A stretch of 55,125 bases of DNA from Cupriavidus lacunae (GTDB taxonomy: Bacteria; Pseudomonadota; Gammaproteobacteria; Burkholderiales; Burkholderiaceae). Below the pieces are notes generated by a model. That model saw only the letters and a program-made list of their open reading frames with translations, was not told the DNA's origin and did no database searches. The stretch spans positions 8,517 to 63,641 of the forward strand of contig NZ_QKWJ01000037.1 in the NCBI RefSeq assembly GCF_003353055.1, written 5' to 3'. Position 1 is the stretch's first letter, and each line of letters opens with the position of its first letter. Both the position numbers and the translations under genes were made by a program. Shown here piece by piece: positions 1-8,557 of the stretch.

Positions 1-11
1 GGAGTGTTCCC

Positions 12-785
12 ATGTCTATCGCCACCATTTCCCGCCGCGCTGCACTGGTCCTGTGCGTGGCCGGCACCCTTTCGACCGCTTCGTTCGCCTGGGCCCAGGG
101 AGGCGCACCAACCTACAACGTGGGCGCGACAGCCACAGGCGTGCCGTTTACGTTCCTCGATGTGAAGACCAACAGCATCCAGGGCATGATGGTCGACACG
201 GTGACCGCCGTGGGCAAGGCTGGCGGCTTCAACGTCAATGTGCAGCAAACCGCGTTCGCGGCACTGATTCCTTCGCTGACCTCCAGCAAGATCGACATCA
301 TCTCGGCGGCGATGCTCAAGACGCCCGCGCGGCAGCAAGTGGTGGATTTCAGCGATCCGGTCTACTCCTACGGCGAGGGGCTTATCGTCAAGAGCGAGGA
401 CAACAAGGCCTACACCACGCTGGACGAGCTCAAGGGCGAGACCGTCGGCGCGCAGGTCGGCACGGTGTTCCTCGATATGCTCAACAAGAAGGGCATCTTC
501 AAGGAAGTGCGCAGCTACGACTCGATCGCGGACATGACGCGCGACCTGTCACTTGGCCGCATCAAGGCAGGCCTGGGCGACCAGCCGCTGATCGCCTACC
601 AGTTGCGCCAGCACGCGTTTCCGGGCGTCAAGCTCGTCACGAACTACAAGTCGGTCAATGTGGGCGACGTCTGCCTGGTGGTCCGCAAGGGTGACAACGA
701 AACGCTGGCAAAGGTCAACAAGGCCATCGCGCAGATCAAGGCCGACGGCACGCTGGCGAAGATCATCCAGAAATGGGGACTGTAA
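12..785 (+). CDS. Amino-acid ABC transporter, periplasmic substrate-binding protein
   Basis: A 257-residue solute-binding protein of the SBP family 3 type, expected to capture a polar amino acid or related amine in the periplasm and deliver it to the permease encoded next. A clear Sec signal peptide occupies residues 1 to about 28 (ends SFAWAQ). The mature part has the family's two-lobe pattern, with a lobe-1 segment ending KIDIISAAM and a C-terminal helix ADGTLAKIIQKWG typical of this family. GGAG at bases 1-4, seven bases before the ATG, supports the start. It overlaps the permease gene and heads a four-gene operon. The exact ligand cannot be read from sequence; the downstream FAD oxidase suggests an amine or D-/imino-acid that is oxidised after uptake (inference). 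Confidence 0.9.
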   Translation: MSIATISRRAALVLCVAGTLSTASFAWAQGGAPTYNVGATATGVPFTFLDVKTNSIQGMMVDTVTAVGKAGGFNVNVQQTAFAALIPSLTSSKIDIISAAMLKTPARQQVVDFSDPVYSYGEGLIVKSEDNKAYTTLDELKGETVGAQVGTVFLDMLNKKGIFKEVRSYDSIADMTRDLSLGRIKAGLGDQPLIAYQLRQHAFPGVKLVTNYKSVNVGDVCLVVRKGDNETLAKVNKAIAQIKADGTLAKIIQKWGL

Positions 786-1462
786 CAGCCATGGACGGCG
801 CAACGTTCCTCAACCACGCACGCGAGTTCCTGCCCATCCTGCTTCAGGGTGCAGTGGTCACGGTACAGGTGACCGTGCTGTCGTTCCTGCTCAGCAGTGT
901 CATCGGGCTGGGGCTGGCGCTGATGAAGCTGTCTCCCGTCAGCGTGCTTTCCAACGGGGCGGCGGCGGCGATCAATGTGATCCGCGGCCTGCCGATCATC
1001 GTCCAGCTTTTCTACATCTACTTCGTGCTGCCGGATGCGGGGATCCACCTCACCACCTTCCAGGCGGGCGTGATCGGGCTCGGCATCGCCTACTCCGCCT
1101 ATCAGGCCGAGAACTTCCGCGGCGGCATCGAGGCCGTCGATCCCGGCCAGCGCGAGGCGGCGCAGGCCATGGGCATGCGCGGACCGCTCATCATGCGCCG
1201 CGTGATCCTGCCGCAGGCCTTCCGCATCGCGCTGCCGCCCTATGGCAACACGCTGGTGATGATGCTCAAGGACTCGTCGCTCGTTTCCACCATCACCGTT
1301 GCGGAGATGACGCGCGCGGGCCAGTTGATCGCCTCGTCGACGTTCCAGAACATGACGGTCTACACGCTGGTGGCCCTGCTCTACCTGCTGATGAGCCTGC
1401 CGCTCGTCTATGGCCTGCGCCGCCTGGAGCAGCGCTTCGGAGCCGGAAGGAAGAAACCATGA
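773..1462 (+). CDS. Amino-acid ABC transporter permease (HisM/GlnP type)
   Basis: Inner-membrane permease of a polar amino-acid importer, 229 residues, the usual size. Several hydrophobic helices are visible (for example VTVQVTVLSFLLSSVIGLGL and the C-terminal TLVALLYLLMSLPLVYGL). The cytoplasmic EAA loop that contacts the ATPase reads GQREAAQAMGMRGPLIMRRV at about residues 122-141. The gene overlaps the end of the binding-protein gene; the second ATG at 791 is an equally plausible start and would remove the overlap. Its own stop overlaps the ATG of the ATPase gene, so the genes are probably translationally coupled. Confidence 0.88.
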   Translation: MGTVTAMDGATFLNHAREFLPILLQGAVVTVQVTVLSFLLSSVIGLGLALMKLSPVSVLSNGAAAAINVIRGLPIIVQLFYIYFVLPDAGIHLTTFQAGVIGLGIAYSAYQAENFRGGIEAVDPGQREAAQAMGMRGPLIMRRVILPQAFRIALPPYGNTLVMMLKDSSLVSTITVAEMTRAGQLIASSTFQNMTVYTLVALLYLLMSLPLVYGLRRLEQRFGAGRKKP

Positions 1463-2217
1463 TCGACATCCAGAACCTGCAGAAGCACTTCGGCGATCAC
1501 CACGTGCTGCGCGGCGTGGGCCTGCATGTCAGCAAAGGCGAGGTGGTCTGCCTGATCGGCCCATCCGGCTCAGGCAAATCCACCGTCCTGCGCTGCATCA
1601 ACGGGTTGGAATCCTATGACGGCGGCGAGATCCGCGCGTTCGGGGAGCGCGTGGACCGCAACAGCAAGGACATCCATCGGCTACGCAGCCGCATGGGCAT
1701 GGTGTTCCAGCGCTTCAACCTGTTCCCGCATCGCACGGTGCTCGAGAACGTGATGGAAGGCCCGGTCTACGTGAGAGGCGAGAGCCGCGACAAAGCGCGC
1801 GCCGATGCGATGAGCCTGCTCGACAAGGTCGGGCTGGCGGCAAAGGCACAGGCGCACCCTGCACAACTCTCCGGCGGCCAGCAGCAGCGCGTGGCGATCG
1901 CCCGCGCACTGGCGATGAAGCCCGAGGCCATGTTGTTCGATGAGCCGACCTCGGCCCTCGACCCCGAACTGGTCGGCGACGTGCTCGAGGTCATGCGCGA
2001 CCTCGCGCGCGAAGGCATGACCATGATCGTGGTCACGCATGAGATGGGCTTTGCGCGGGAAGTGGCCGACCGTGTCTGCTTCCTGCACAGCGGCACCATC
2101 GTCGAAGAAGGCCCTGCGTCGCAGGTACTGGGCGCGCCCCGCCAGCCGCGCACGCAGGACTTCCTGCGCCGCGTGCTGCACAAGCCGGTCGAGGCGACGG
2201 GAGATCTCGCCCTATGA
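1459..2217 (+). CDS. Amino-acid ABC transporter ATP-binding protein
   Basis: Cytoplasmic ATPase (252 residues) that powers the importer. It has a Walker A motif GPSGSGKST, Q-loop in MVFQRFNLFPH, ABC signature LSGGQQQRVAIARAL, Walker B AMLFDEPTSALD and the switch histidine in VVTHEMG, all in the expected order. The reading frame is open far upstream into the permease, but the start at 1459 is right: it follows GGAAGGAAGAAACC and gives the family's standard N-terminus MIDIQNLQKHFG. The stop overlaps the next ATG (ATGA), so the oxidase gene belongs to the same transcript. Confidence 0.93.
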   Translation: MIDIQNLQKHFGDHHVLRGVGLHVSKGEVVCLIGPSGSGKSTVLRCINGLESYDGGEIRAFGERVDRNSKDIHRLRSRMGMVFQRFNLFPHRTVLENVMEGPVYVRGESRDKARADAMSLLDKVGLAAKAQAHPAQLSGGQQQRVAIARALAMKPEAMLFDEPTSALDPELVGDVLEVMRDLAREGMTMIVVTHEMGFAREVADRVCFLHSGTIVEEGPASQVLGAPRQPRTQDFLRRVLHKPVEATGDLAL

Positions 2218-3527
2218 TCCCCACCAAGTCCGCGCCGGGCCAGCCAGCCTGCCCCGCCCCGCTGCCGCCGTCGCTGTGGGCCGCCACCGCCCCGCCCGCC
2301 CCCGCCACGCCCCCATTGCGGGACTCGAGGACGGTCAACGTGCTCGTGATCGGCGGCGGCTACACCGGCCTGTCGACGGCGTTGCACCTCGCCGAGGCCG
2401 GCGCCCAGGTGTGCGTGGTCGAAGCCAATGAGCCTGGCTGGGGCGCATCGGGGCGCAACGGCGGGCAAGTCAATCCCACCCTGAAGCACGATCCGGACGA
2501 ACTGGTCCGGATGCTTGGCGGCGAGCGCGCCGAACCCCTGATCGACGCCGTTTCGCGCTCCGCCGACCTGGTGTTCGACCTGATCGCCCGCCACGGCATT
2601 GACTGCCAGCCGGTGCGCAGCGGCTGGCTGCAGCTCTCCTATTCGCCCGGGGCCGTGCCGGCCATGCACGCTCGAGCGCGCCAGTGGGAACGTCGTGGCG
2701 CCCCCGTCGAGATGCTTGACCAGGCGGAAGTGGCGCGGCGCGTCGGGACGCAGGCGTTCGCAGGCGGCTGGCTCGATGGCCGCGCAGGTGGCATCCAGCC
2801 GCTGGCCTACGCGCGTGGACTGGTCCGGGCGGCGCAGCAAGCGGGAGCCGCCATCCATGGCAGCAGCGGCGTCACGGCGCTGGCGCGGCAAGGTGCCAAG
2901 TGGGTGGCGAACATTGCGACGGGTGCGACAGTCACTGCCGACCGCGTGGTGATTGCCACCAACGGCTATACCGGTTCGCTCTGGCCCGGCCTGCAGCAGA
3001 CGCTGCTCAGCGCCAACAGTTTTATCGTGGCCACACGCCCGCTCGAAGGCGAGAATGCCCGGGCCATCCTGGCACGCGGCGAGACGGCGTCGACCTCGCA
3101 ACGCCTGCTGCTTTACTTCCGCAAGGACCACGCCGGACGGCTGCTGATGGGAGGCCGCGGTTTTTTCGCCGATCCGCGCCACCCACAGGAGTTTGCCCAT
3201 CTGGAGCGCTCGCTGGCGCTGCTGTTCCCGCAGCTAGGTCCGCTGGAATTTGAGTACCGCTGGGCGGGCCGCATCGCCGTCACCCGCGACTTCATGCCGC
3301 ATATCCACGAACCGGCCCCAGGTGTGACGATTGCGGTGGGCTGCAACGGTCGGGGCATCGCACTGTGCACGAGCTTCGGAAAGCATCTGGCAGCCAGGCT
3401 GATGTCAAATGGTGAGCCATTTCCCTACCCGCTTTCGCCTCTGGCACCGATTCCGCTGCATGGCCTGCAGCGCTTCTATATTGCCGCGGGGGTCGCGTGG
3501 TACAGCTTGCTCGACAAGTTTGGCTGA
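2214..3527 (+). CDS. FAD-dependent oxidoreductase, DAO / gamma-glutamylputrescine oxidase-like
   Basis: Flavin oxidase of the DAO superfamily, 437 residues, closest in layout to PuuB/OrdL enzymes that oxidise amines or amino acids to aldehydes or keto acids with release of ammonia and peroxide. The N-terminal dinucleotide-binding motif is VLVIGGGYTGLSTALHLAEAG at about residues 43-63, followed by the acidic strand end VVEAN and the family's GWGASGRNGGQV. A second conserved block RWAGRIAVTRDFMPHI and the FAD-contacting GCNGRGIALCTSFGK lie near the C-terminus. The first 35 residues are proline/alanine-rich and unusual, so a start further in is possible. Coupling to the ABC importer implies that it acts on the imported compound (inference). 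Confidence 0.82.
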   Translation: MIPTKSAPGQPACPAPLPPSLWAATAPPAPATPPLRDSRTVNVLVIGGGYTGLSTALHLAEAGAQVCVVEANEPGWGASGRNGGQVNPTLKHDPDELVRMLGGERAEPLIDAVSRSADLVFDLIARHGIDCQPVRSGWLQLSYSPGAVPAMHARARQWERRGAPVEMLDQAEVARRVGTQAFAGGWLDGRAGGIQPLAYARGLVRAAQQAGAAIHGSSGVTALARQGAKWVANIATGATVTADRVVIATNGYTGSLWPGLQQTLLSANSFIVATRPLEGENARAILARGETASTSQRLLLYFRKDHAGRLLMGGRGFFADPRHPQEFAHLERSLALLFPQLGPLEFEYRWAGRIAVTRDFMPHIHEPAPGVTIAVGCNGRGIALCTSFGKHLAARLMSNGEPFPYPLSPLAPIPLHGLQRFYIAAGVAWYSLLDKFG

Positions 3528-3674
3528 CAAGGCGACGTGTCCGCCCTGCCCCCGGGCCGTAGAACAAAGGAAAGTTGGGTCTTCCGCAATTTGTGTGACG
3601 ACGGCGAACTGGCGTGGAGGATCTTGTCGCGTGGAACGGCCGTCATCTCGATCGCCCCCACCACCATTCTTCTG
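3528..3674. other. Junction sequence between oxidase stop and amidase fragment
   Basis: About 147 bases separate the normal C-terminus of the FAD oxidase from the point where amidase homology ends. Neither strand gives a recognisable product here. It marks a deletion or rearrangement breakpoint that removed the rest of the amidase gene. Confidence 0.5.
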
Positions 3675-4169
3675 CGCGGCGGCGGAGCCGCCCGACGATC
3701 CACCCGCATTGAGATTCGGGTTGAACGGATTGCCCGTGGCGCCCCAGACATCGTTGCGCGAATTGGCGCCTGCGCCCAACTCGGGGATATTGGTCTTGCC
3801 CGTGACAATGGCGCCGGCGGCGCGCAGGCGCGCCACCAGTACATTGTCTTCGTCCGGCACGTTGTCGCGATACAGCGGCGATCCGTATGTGGTCAGTAGA
3901 CCGGTCGTGGCCTCGAGGTCTTTCACGCCCAACGGCAGGCCGTGCAACAGCCCGAGCGGCTGACCATCGAGCACCGCGCGTTCGGCGGCACGCGCTTCCT
4001 CGCGCGCGCGATCGAAACACGTAGCCGTGACCGCGTTCAGGAACGGATTCACCTGTTCGATCTGTGCGATGCACGCATCGAGTAGTTCAACCGGAGAGAT
4101 TTCCTTGCTCCCGATCATGCGCCGCAGCTCGGTGGCCGGGCGCGCTACCAGCTTCCTTTGTTCTTTCAT
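3675..4169 (-). pseudogene. Amidase signature enzyme, N-terminal fragment
   Basis: The first ~165 residues of an amidase-signature hydrolase are present: N-terminal helix LSPVELLDACIAQIEQVNPFLNA (shortened: SPVELLDACI), the catalytic lysine in GLPLGVKDL and the glycine/serine motif GGSSGGSAAA. The homology stops abruptly just after that motif at about base 3675. The nucleophilic serine region and the remaining ~300 residues are missing, so no active enzyme can be made. The frame stays open to 3405 but that part is unrelated sequence. The ATG at 4169 is preceded by CTGGAGACAGCGGC. It was the third gene of the acdS-Bug-amidase transcript. Confidence 0.78.
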
Positions 4170-4201
4170 GCCGCTGTCTCCAGGTAGGACGATGGAAACC
4201 A

Positions 4202-5206
4202 TTAATTCGCCGTGATGCTCGCACGCTGTGCGGTGGCGCGCATCAGCGGCAGTTCCTTGCTGATCATGGCGCTGACCTGCCCCGGGCCCGCGTAGTTCGG
4301 CTCCAGCCCGTTAGCCAGCAGCTTTTGCTGGACCTCGTGGTCTTTCATCGCCTGCGCTACCGCTTTTTCCAGCCGGGCCTTGACGTCGGCCGGCAAGCCG
4401 CGCGGCGCCACGATGGCTACCCACGAGTCGGCGTCGAAGCCGGGATAGCCAGCTTCCGCGACAGTGGGCACGTCAGGCAGCAGCGTGGCGCGGCGGGCGC
4501 CCGTGACCGCGATCGGCTTGATCTTGCCGCTGCGGATATGGGGCAACGACGCGGCGACCGTATCGACCGAGAACGGAATCTGCCCGCCGATCAGGTCGGC
4601 CACAGCCGGCGCACTGCCCTTGTATGGGATGTGCTGCAGCTTCATGCCCGTGGCGCCCAGCAGCATCTCGCCTGCGAAATGCCCGGTGGTGCCGGTACCG
4701 AAAGACCCATAGACATACTTGCCCGGCGCAGCGTTGACCGCTGCAACCATCTGCGGCAGCGTATCCACCGGCACCGCCTTGTTCGCCAGCACAATCAGCG
4801 GTACGCGCGCCACCAGCCCGACGGGCTCGAAGCTCTTTACGGGGTCATACGGCAGGCTCGCGTTGATGGCCGGATTGACGGTGAATGTCGAGCCCGAACT
4901 GATCAGCAGCGTGTAACCATCGGCCGCGGCCTTGGCCACGTAGCCGGCACCTACGATGGTGCCGGCACCGGCGCGGTTCTCGATCACCACCGGCTGGCCC
5001 AGCGCATCGCCGAGGCTCTTGCCGACGAGCCGGCCGATCATGTCGACCGCCCCGCCGGCCGGGAACGGCACCACGAGCGTGACGGGCCGGACCGGATACG
5101 CCGATGCCGCGTGGGCCCCGACGGCGGCAGCCGCCAGCGCTGGCAGCGCCAGCGCCCGGGCCGCCACGAAGGCTCTGCGCAGGGACGAATGTAGAGTGGG
5201 ATTCAT
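4202..5206 (-). CDS. Bug-family (TctC-like) periplasmic solute receptor
   Basis: A 334-residue extracytoplasmic receptor of the Bug/tripartite tricarboxylate transporter family, which is greatly expanded in Cupriavidus, Bordetella and relatives. It has a Sec signal peptide of about 33 residues (ends AVGAHA), then the family's YPVRPVTLVVPFPAGGAVDMIGR motif (PFPAGGAVD binds ligand carboxylates), and the later QHIPYKGSAPAVADLIGG block typical of these receptors. No TctA/TctB membrane genes are nearby, as is common for Bug proteins. It lies 21 bases downstream of acdS in the same orientation and may serve uptake of an acid related to ACC metabolism (inference). Confidence 0.92.
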   Translation of the reverse strand: MNPTLHSSLRRAFVAARALALPALAAAAVGAHAASAYPVRPVTLVVPFPAGGAVDMIGRLVGKSLGDALGQPVVIENRAGAGTIVGAGYVAKAAADGYTLLISSGSTFTVNPAINASLPYDPVKSFEPVGLVARVPLIVLANKAVPVDTLPQMVAAVNAAPGKYVYGSFGTGTTGHFAGEMLLGATGMKLQHIPYKGSAPAVADLIGGQIPFSVDTVAASLPHIRSGKIKPIAVTGARRATLLPDVPTVAEAGYPGFDADSWVAIVAPRGLPADVKARLEKAVAQAMKDHEVQQKLLANGLEPNYAGPGQVSAMISKELPLMRATAQRASITAN

Positions 5207-5227
5207 CGCAGCACCTCCGTGCGTCGG

Positions 5228-6244
5228 TCAGCCGTTGCGGAACAGGAAGCTGTAGGCGTTCAGCGCCGGTGCGCCGCCGAGATGGGCATACAGCACGCGG
5301 GAGCCTTCGGGGAATTCGCCGCGCCGGACCATGTCGATCATGCCCTGCATCGATTTCCCCTCGTAGACCGGGTCGGTCATCATGCCTTCGTACTTGGCGC
5401 TCAGGCGGATGGCCTCGAGCGTGCCTTCGGACGGCAGGCCATATTCGGGGCCGCCATAGCGCTCGTCGAGCACCACGTCGGCGTCGACGATGTCGCGGTC
5501 CAGCTCCACCAGCCCCGCCGTGTGCTTGGCGATGCGCAGGATCTGCGCGCGGGTCTGGGCGGGCTTGGCGGAGGCATCGATGCCGATCACGCGATCAGCC
5601 CGGCCGTCGGCGGCAAACCCCACCACCATGCCCGCCTGCGTGCTGCCCGTGACCGAGCATACGACGATGTAGTCGAACTTGAAGCCCAGTTCGGCCTCCT
5701 GCGCGCGCACTTCCTCGGCAAAGCCGACGAAGCCCAGGCCGCCCAGCGGATGCTCCGAGCAGCCGGCCGGGATCGGATACGGCTTGCCACCCTCCTTGCG
5801 CACGCTCTCCATGGCCTCTTCCCAGCTCTTGCGGATGCCGATGTCGAAGCCGTCAGCCACCAGGCGCACGTCGGCGCCCATCATCCGGGACATCTGGATG
5901 TTGCCGACCCGGTCATAGACCGCATCGGAGTAATTGACCCAGTTTTCCTGGACGAGCACGCACTTGAGTCCCAGGTGCGCGGCCACGGCGGCCACCTGGC
6001 GCGTCTGGTTCGACTGGATGCCGCCGATCGAGACCAGCGTGTCGCAGCCTTGCGCGAGCGCGTCCGGGATCAGGTATTCGAGCTTGCGGGTCTTGTTGCC
6101 ACCGAAGGCCAGGCCACTGTTGCAGTCCTCACGCTTGGCGTACAGCTCGACCTTGCCGCCAAGGTGGGCAGAGAGGCGCTTTAGCGGCTGGATGGGCGTA
6201 GGGCCGAATGTCAGGGGGTAACGCGCGAAACGCTTGAGATTCAT
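5228..6244 (-). CDS. acdS: 1-aminocyclopropane-1-carboxylate (ACC) deaminase
   Basis: PLP enzyme that opens ACC, the plant ethylene precursor, to 2-oxobutanoate and ammonia. The length is exactly that of characterised ACC deaminases (338 residues). Lys51 in GGNKTRKLEYL binds PLP; Tyr294 and Glu295 (DPVYEGKSM) and Leu322 (AHLGGAPALNAY) are all present. The Glu295/Leu322 pair is the accepted discriminator between true ACC deaminase and D-cysteine desulfhydrase homologues. A CTGGAG site precedes the ATG. The divergent Lrp-type gene is the expected regulator. Plant-associated lifestyle, or use of ACC as nitrogen source, is implied. Confidence 0.95.
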   Translation of the reverse strand: MNLKRFARYPLTFGPTPIQPLKRLSAHLGGKVELYAKREDCNSGLAFGGNKTRKLEYLIPDALAQGCDTLVSIGGIQSNQTRQVAAVAAHLGLKCVLVQENWVNYSDAVYDRVGNIQMSRMMGADVRLVADGFDIGIRKSWEEAMESVRKEGGKPYPIPAGCSEHPLGGLGFVGFAEEVRAQEAELGFKFDYIVVCSVTGSTQAGMVVGFAADGRADRVIGIDASAKPAQTRAQILRIAKHTAGLVELDRDIVDADVVLDERYGGPEYGLPSEGTLEAIRLSAKYEGMMTDPVYEGKSMQGMIDMVRRGEFPEGSRVLYAHLGGAPALNAYSFLFRNG

Positions 6245-6430
6245 GGTGGCAACTCCAGGGTTAGGGTGTTATCCCGTCATCGGTGTGCCTCTCAGCAAGG
6301 CCAAACGATGCGGCGACGGACTCTATCCTAGGAAAAAAGCCACGAAACGTGCTTGCAAAGAAGCGTGCTTTTGAACACTATTAATAAGTCGCCAAACACG
6401 AAAGCCGTCTAAAATTCTTTGCCAGACCAA
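6245..6430. promoter_or_regulatory. acdS-acdR divergent control region
   Basis: The 186-base gap between the two divergent starts is AT-richer than its surroundings. It carries a direct repeat CGTGCTT at 6348-6354 and 6364-6370, 16 bases apart, and an AT-rich stretch TTTTGAACACTATTAATAA at 6368-6386. Known acdS genes are controlled from such a region by AcdR binding to an Lrp-type box. Which element is the box here is inference. Confidence 0.45.
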
Positions 6431-6976
6431 ATGAAAGAAACAAAATTTCGCACCAAATCCGCCCGCGATGCACCAGTTCAGGCCGGGTCGCAAACGCTGC
6501 CATCCACACCCCATGTGGAATCGCTCGATCGCGCCGACAAGGCGATCCTGCGAGCCCTGCAGCAGGACGCATCGATCTCCAACGTGGCCTTGGCCGCAAA
6601 GGTCAACCTGAGCCCGCCCGCCTGCCTGAGGCGCGTCGAACGGCTCAAGGAAATGGGGCTGATCCGCGGCATCGTGGCGCTGCTCAACCCCTCGGCACTG
6701 GATGCGGGAATGCTTGTGATGATCGGCGTGGTGCTGGATCGCTCCACGCCAGAATCCTTCGCGCTGTTCGAGTCCGCCGCGCAAAAGGTATCCGGCTGCA
6801 TGGAGTGCCATGTCGTGACCGGCGAATTCGATTACTTCATGCTGGTGCGCACAAGAGATAGCGAGAGCTTCAACCGCCTCCACGCGGAACAATTGCTCTA
6901 CCTGCCGGGCGTCAGGCAGATCCGGTCGTTCATGGTGCTCAAGCAGGTGCTATCGACGACGCAGTTTCCAATCTGA
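6431..6976 (+). CDS. acdR: Lrp/AsnC-family regulator of ACC deaminase
   Basis: Transcription regulator of the Lrp/AsnC family, about 181 residues. The N-terminal HTH spans LDRADKAILRALQQDASISNVALA through SPPACLRRVERLKEMGLIRG (roughly residues 31-77), followed by the ligand-sensing RAM domain with ECHVVTGEFDYFMLVRT. It is slightly longer than Lrp because of a ~30-residue N-terminal extension. The ATG at 6431 is chosen; a TTG at 6419 would add four residues. Its position divergent from acdS is the classic acdR arrangement, in which AcdR activates acdS in response to ACC. Confidence 0.88.
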   Translation: MKETKFRTKSARDAPVQAGSQTLPSTPHVESLDRADKAILRALQQDASISNVALAAKVNLSPPACLRRVERLKEMGLIRGIVALLNPSALDAGMLVMIGVVLDRSTPESFALFESAAQKVSGCMECHVVTGEFDYFMLVRTRDSESFNRLHAEQLLYLPGVRQIRSFMVLKQVLSTTQFPI

Positions 6977-7083
6977 TGGACTTGCCGCAGCGGAGTGGCA
7001 AGTCAACGACATGTCGGTAGTCCCGCTGGCACGACCCGAGCCCGTGGTCGAAATCAAGGTCGCCGCCGCCACGCGCCACGCGT

Positions 7084-7110
7084 AAGCCTCGCGCGTAAGC
7101 GCGAGGCCTT
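7084..7110. terminator. Hairpin between acdR and the old-yellow-enzyme remnant
   Basis: AAGCCTCGCGC and GCGCGAGGCCTT form a strong stem around GTAA, with one bulged base. It lies between two convergent genes and has a short T run on one side and A run on the other, so it can end transcription from both directions. Confidence 0.6.
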
Positions 7111-7123
7111 CCGCAACGACTGA

Positions 7124-7712
7124 TCAAGCGGCAACGCGTTGGTCGTAGAACGGATAGTCGACATAGCCGATGTCCGTACCGCCGAAGAACGTCTCACGAT
7201 CGTACGGATTCAGCGGCGCCTTGCGGCGCAGTCGTTCGGGCAGGTCAGGGTTCGAGATAAAGTCGCGGCCAAATGCAACCAGGTTGGCGTCGCCTGCCGC
7301 GATGATCGCTTCCGCGGTGTCGGCCTTGAAACCGCCAGCGGCGATGATCGTCCCGGGGTAGATCGAGCGGATCAGCTTCGCGGCCACAGGGTTCGGGTCC
7401 CTGGTGTCGTCCTCGACATTGCCCCGCACGCGCGGCTCAATCAGATGCAGGTAGGCGAGATCGAGCTTGCCCAGCTCGGTGGCAACGTAGGTGAACAGGC
7501 CTTCCGGATTGCTGTCGGCCATGTCCCCGAACGAACCGCTCGGGCCCAGGCGCACCGCAACCTTGTCGCTTCCCCAGACAGAAATCACCGCGCGTGTAGC
7601 TTCGAGCAGGAAGCGCGCGCGGTTCTCGAACGAACCTCCGTAGCTGTCCGTGCGCTTGTTGCTGCCGTCCTGCAGGAACTGGTCGAACAGGTAGCCATTC
7701 CCATTTGGGTGG
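7124..7712 (-). pseudogene. Old yellow enzyme (NADH:flavin oxidoreductase), C-terminal fragment
   Basis: The C-terminal ~195 residues of an OYE-type ene-reductase are intact in frame: GNGYLFDQFLQDGSNKRTD, SFENRARFLLEATRAVI, VRLGPSG, the FMN-phosphate loop TIIAAGGFKADTAEAI and GRDFISNPDLPERL, ending PFYDQRVAA. All of the N-terminal half of the barrel is missing. Upstream of about base 7712 the frame runs into sequence antisense to a transposase remnant. The product would lack most of the FMN site, so the gene is dead. Truncation probably came with the IS insertion and a later deletion. Confidence 0.85.
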
Positions 7713-7779
7713 CTTTGATTTTGGTGCAATTTACGACAGTTTGCGAACCCAGGTTTGGCCTGGGTATCGAGTAACTTCT

Positions 7780-8340
7780 CAATAAAGCGGGGCAAACGGC
7801 CGCGACTGGCAGAAGGCGGGCGTCTGGGTCCGACTACACGAGTTGCTGCTCGCGAAGCTGCGCGAGGCCGGCCAACTCGATTTCTCACGTGCGGCCGTCG
7901 ATTCGTCGTCGGTGCGAGCTGTTGGGGCGGGCGAAAAACGGATCCGAACCCCAAGGATCGCTCGCGACCAGGTTCCAAGCATCACATCCTCGTCGATGCG
8001 AATGGAGTCCCCGTCTGCGCGCTCCTGACCGGCGCGAACCGCAACGATGTCACCCAACTGCGGCCACTCGTTGACGCGATTCCACCGATTCGCGGCGTGC
8101 GTGGTCGACCACTTCAGAAGCCCAAAATCATCTTCGCCGATCGCGGCTACGATTCCGAACCGCATCGTCAGCGACTTCGCGAGCGCGGCATCAAGCCAGT
8201 GATCGCGAAGCACCGAACCGAACACGGCAGCGGTCTTGGCAAGTTTCGCTGGGTGGTCGAACGCACTCATGCATGGCTCCACAATTTCCGTCGTCTGCGC
8301 ATTCGCTTCGAGCGTCTGGCTGATATTCACGAAGCATTCC
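7780..8340 (+). mobile_element. IS5-family (IS427-like) transposase remnant, both ends lost
   Basis: Two overlapping frames make up the middle and C-terminal part of an IS5/IS427-group transposase. Frame one reads RDWQKAGVWVRLHELLLAKL and AAVDSSSVRAVGAG (from 7801). It then moves by -1 at an A5 run near 7930 into KTDPNPKDRSRPGSKHHIL, LLTGANRNDVTQLRPLVDA, FADRGYDSEPHRQRLRERG and VVERTHAWLHNFRRLRIR. The DDE residues are visible (D in VDSS, D in FADRG, E in VVERTH). The frame change could be programmed -1 frameshifting, known in this group, or decay. The N-terminus is missing and the C-terminus stops at DIHEAF. No terminal inverted repeats were found. Confidence 0.8.
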
Positions 8341-8352
8341 CCGATCCTGTTC

Positions 8353-8553
8353 AGCGATCCCAGCCCGGAGGAAGCCCGGCGCGCGAAATGCGAGGCGCTG
8401 AAGGATCAGTGCAACGCGGCCGCGCACGCCCCGCGTGCCTATCGTTCGCCAGGCGCCGCCACACAGAATGCGCAGGGGCGCGCCGTGCCGAAGATCGAGC
8501 GCGACAAGTCCCGCCGGTCGCTGGAGGACGCATATCTCGCCAACTGCAAATAA
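8353..8553 (+). pseudogene. 3' fragment of a small secreted-protein gene (paralogue at 52805)
   Basis: The last ~66 codons match the C-terminal part of the intact gene at 52805-53158: RAKCEALKDQCNAA, then YRSPGAATQNAQGRAVPKIE and RRSLEDAYLANCK. The signal peptide and N-terminal third are gone, replaced by the IS5 remnant whose frame reads straight into it. There is no start codon of its own. Confidence 0.8.
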
Positions 8554-8557
8554 GGCG

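Noticed and set aside
644..3200. Long minus-strand frames opposite the ABC importer and the oxidase
   Set aside because: They mirror the codon structure of well-supported plus-strand genes, are Arg/His/Gly-rich and have no motif or ribosome site.
4064..6184. Plus-strand frames of 376 and 321 codons opposite Bug and acdS
   Set aside because: Antisense shadows of high-GC genes; composition not protein-like and no homology recognised.
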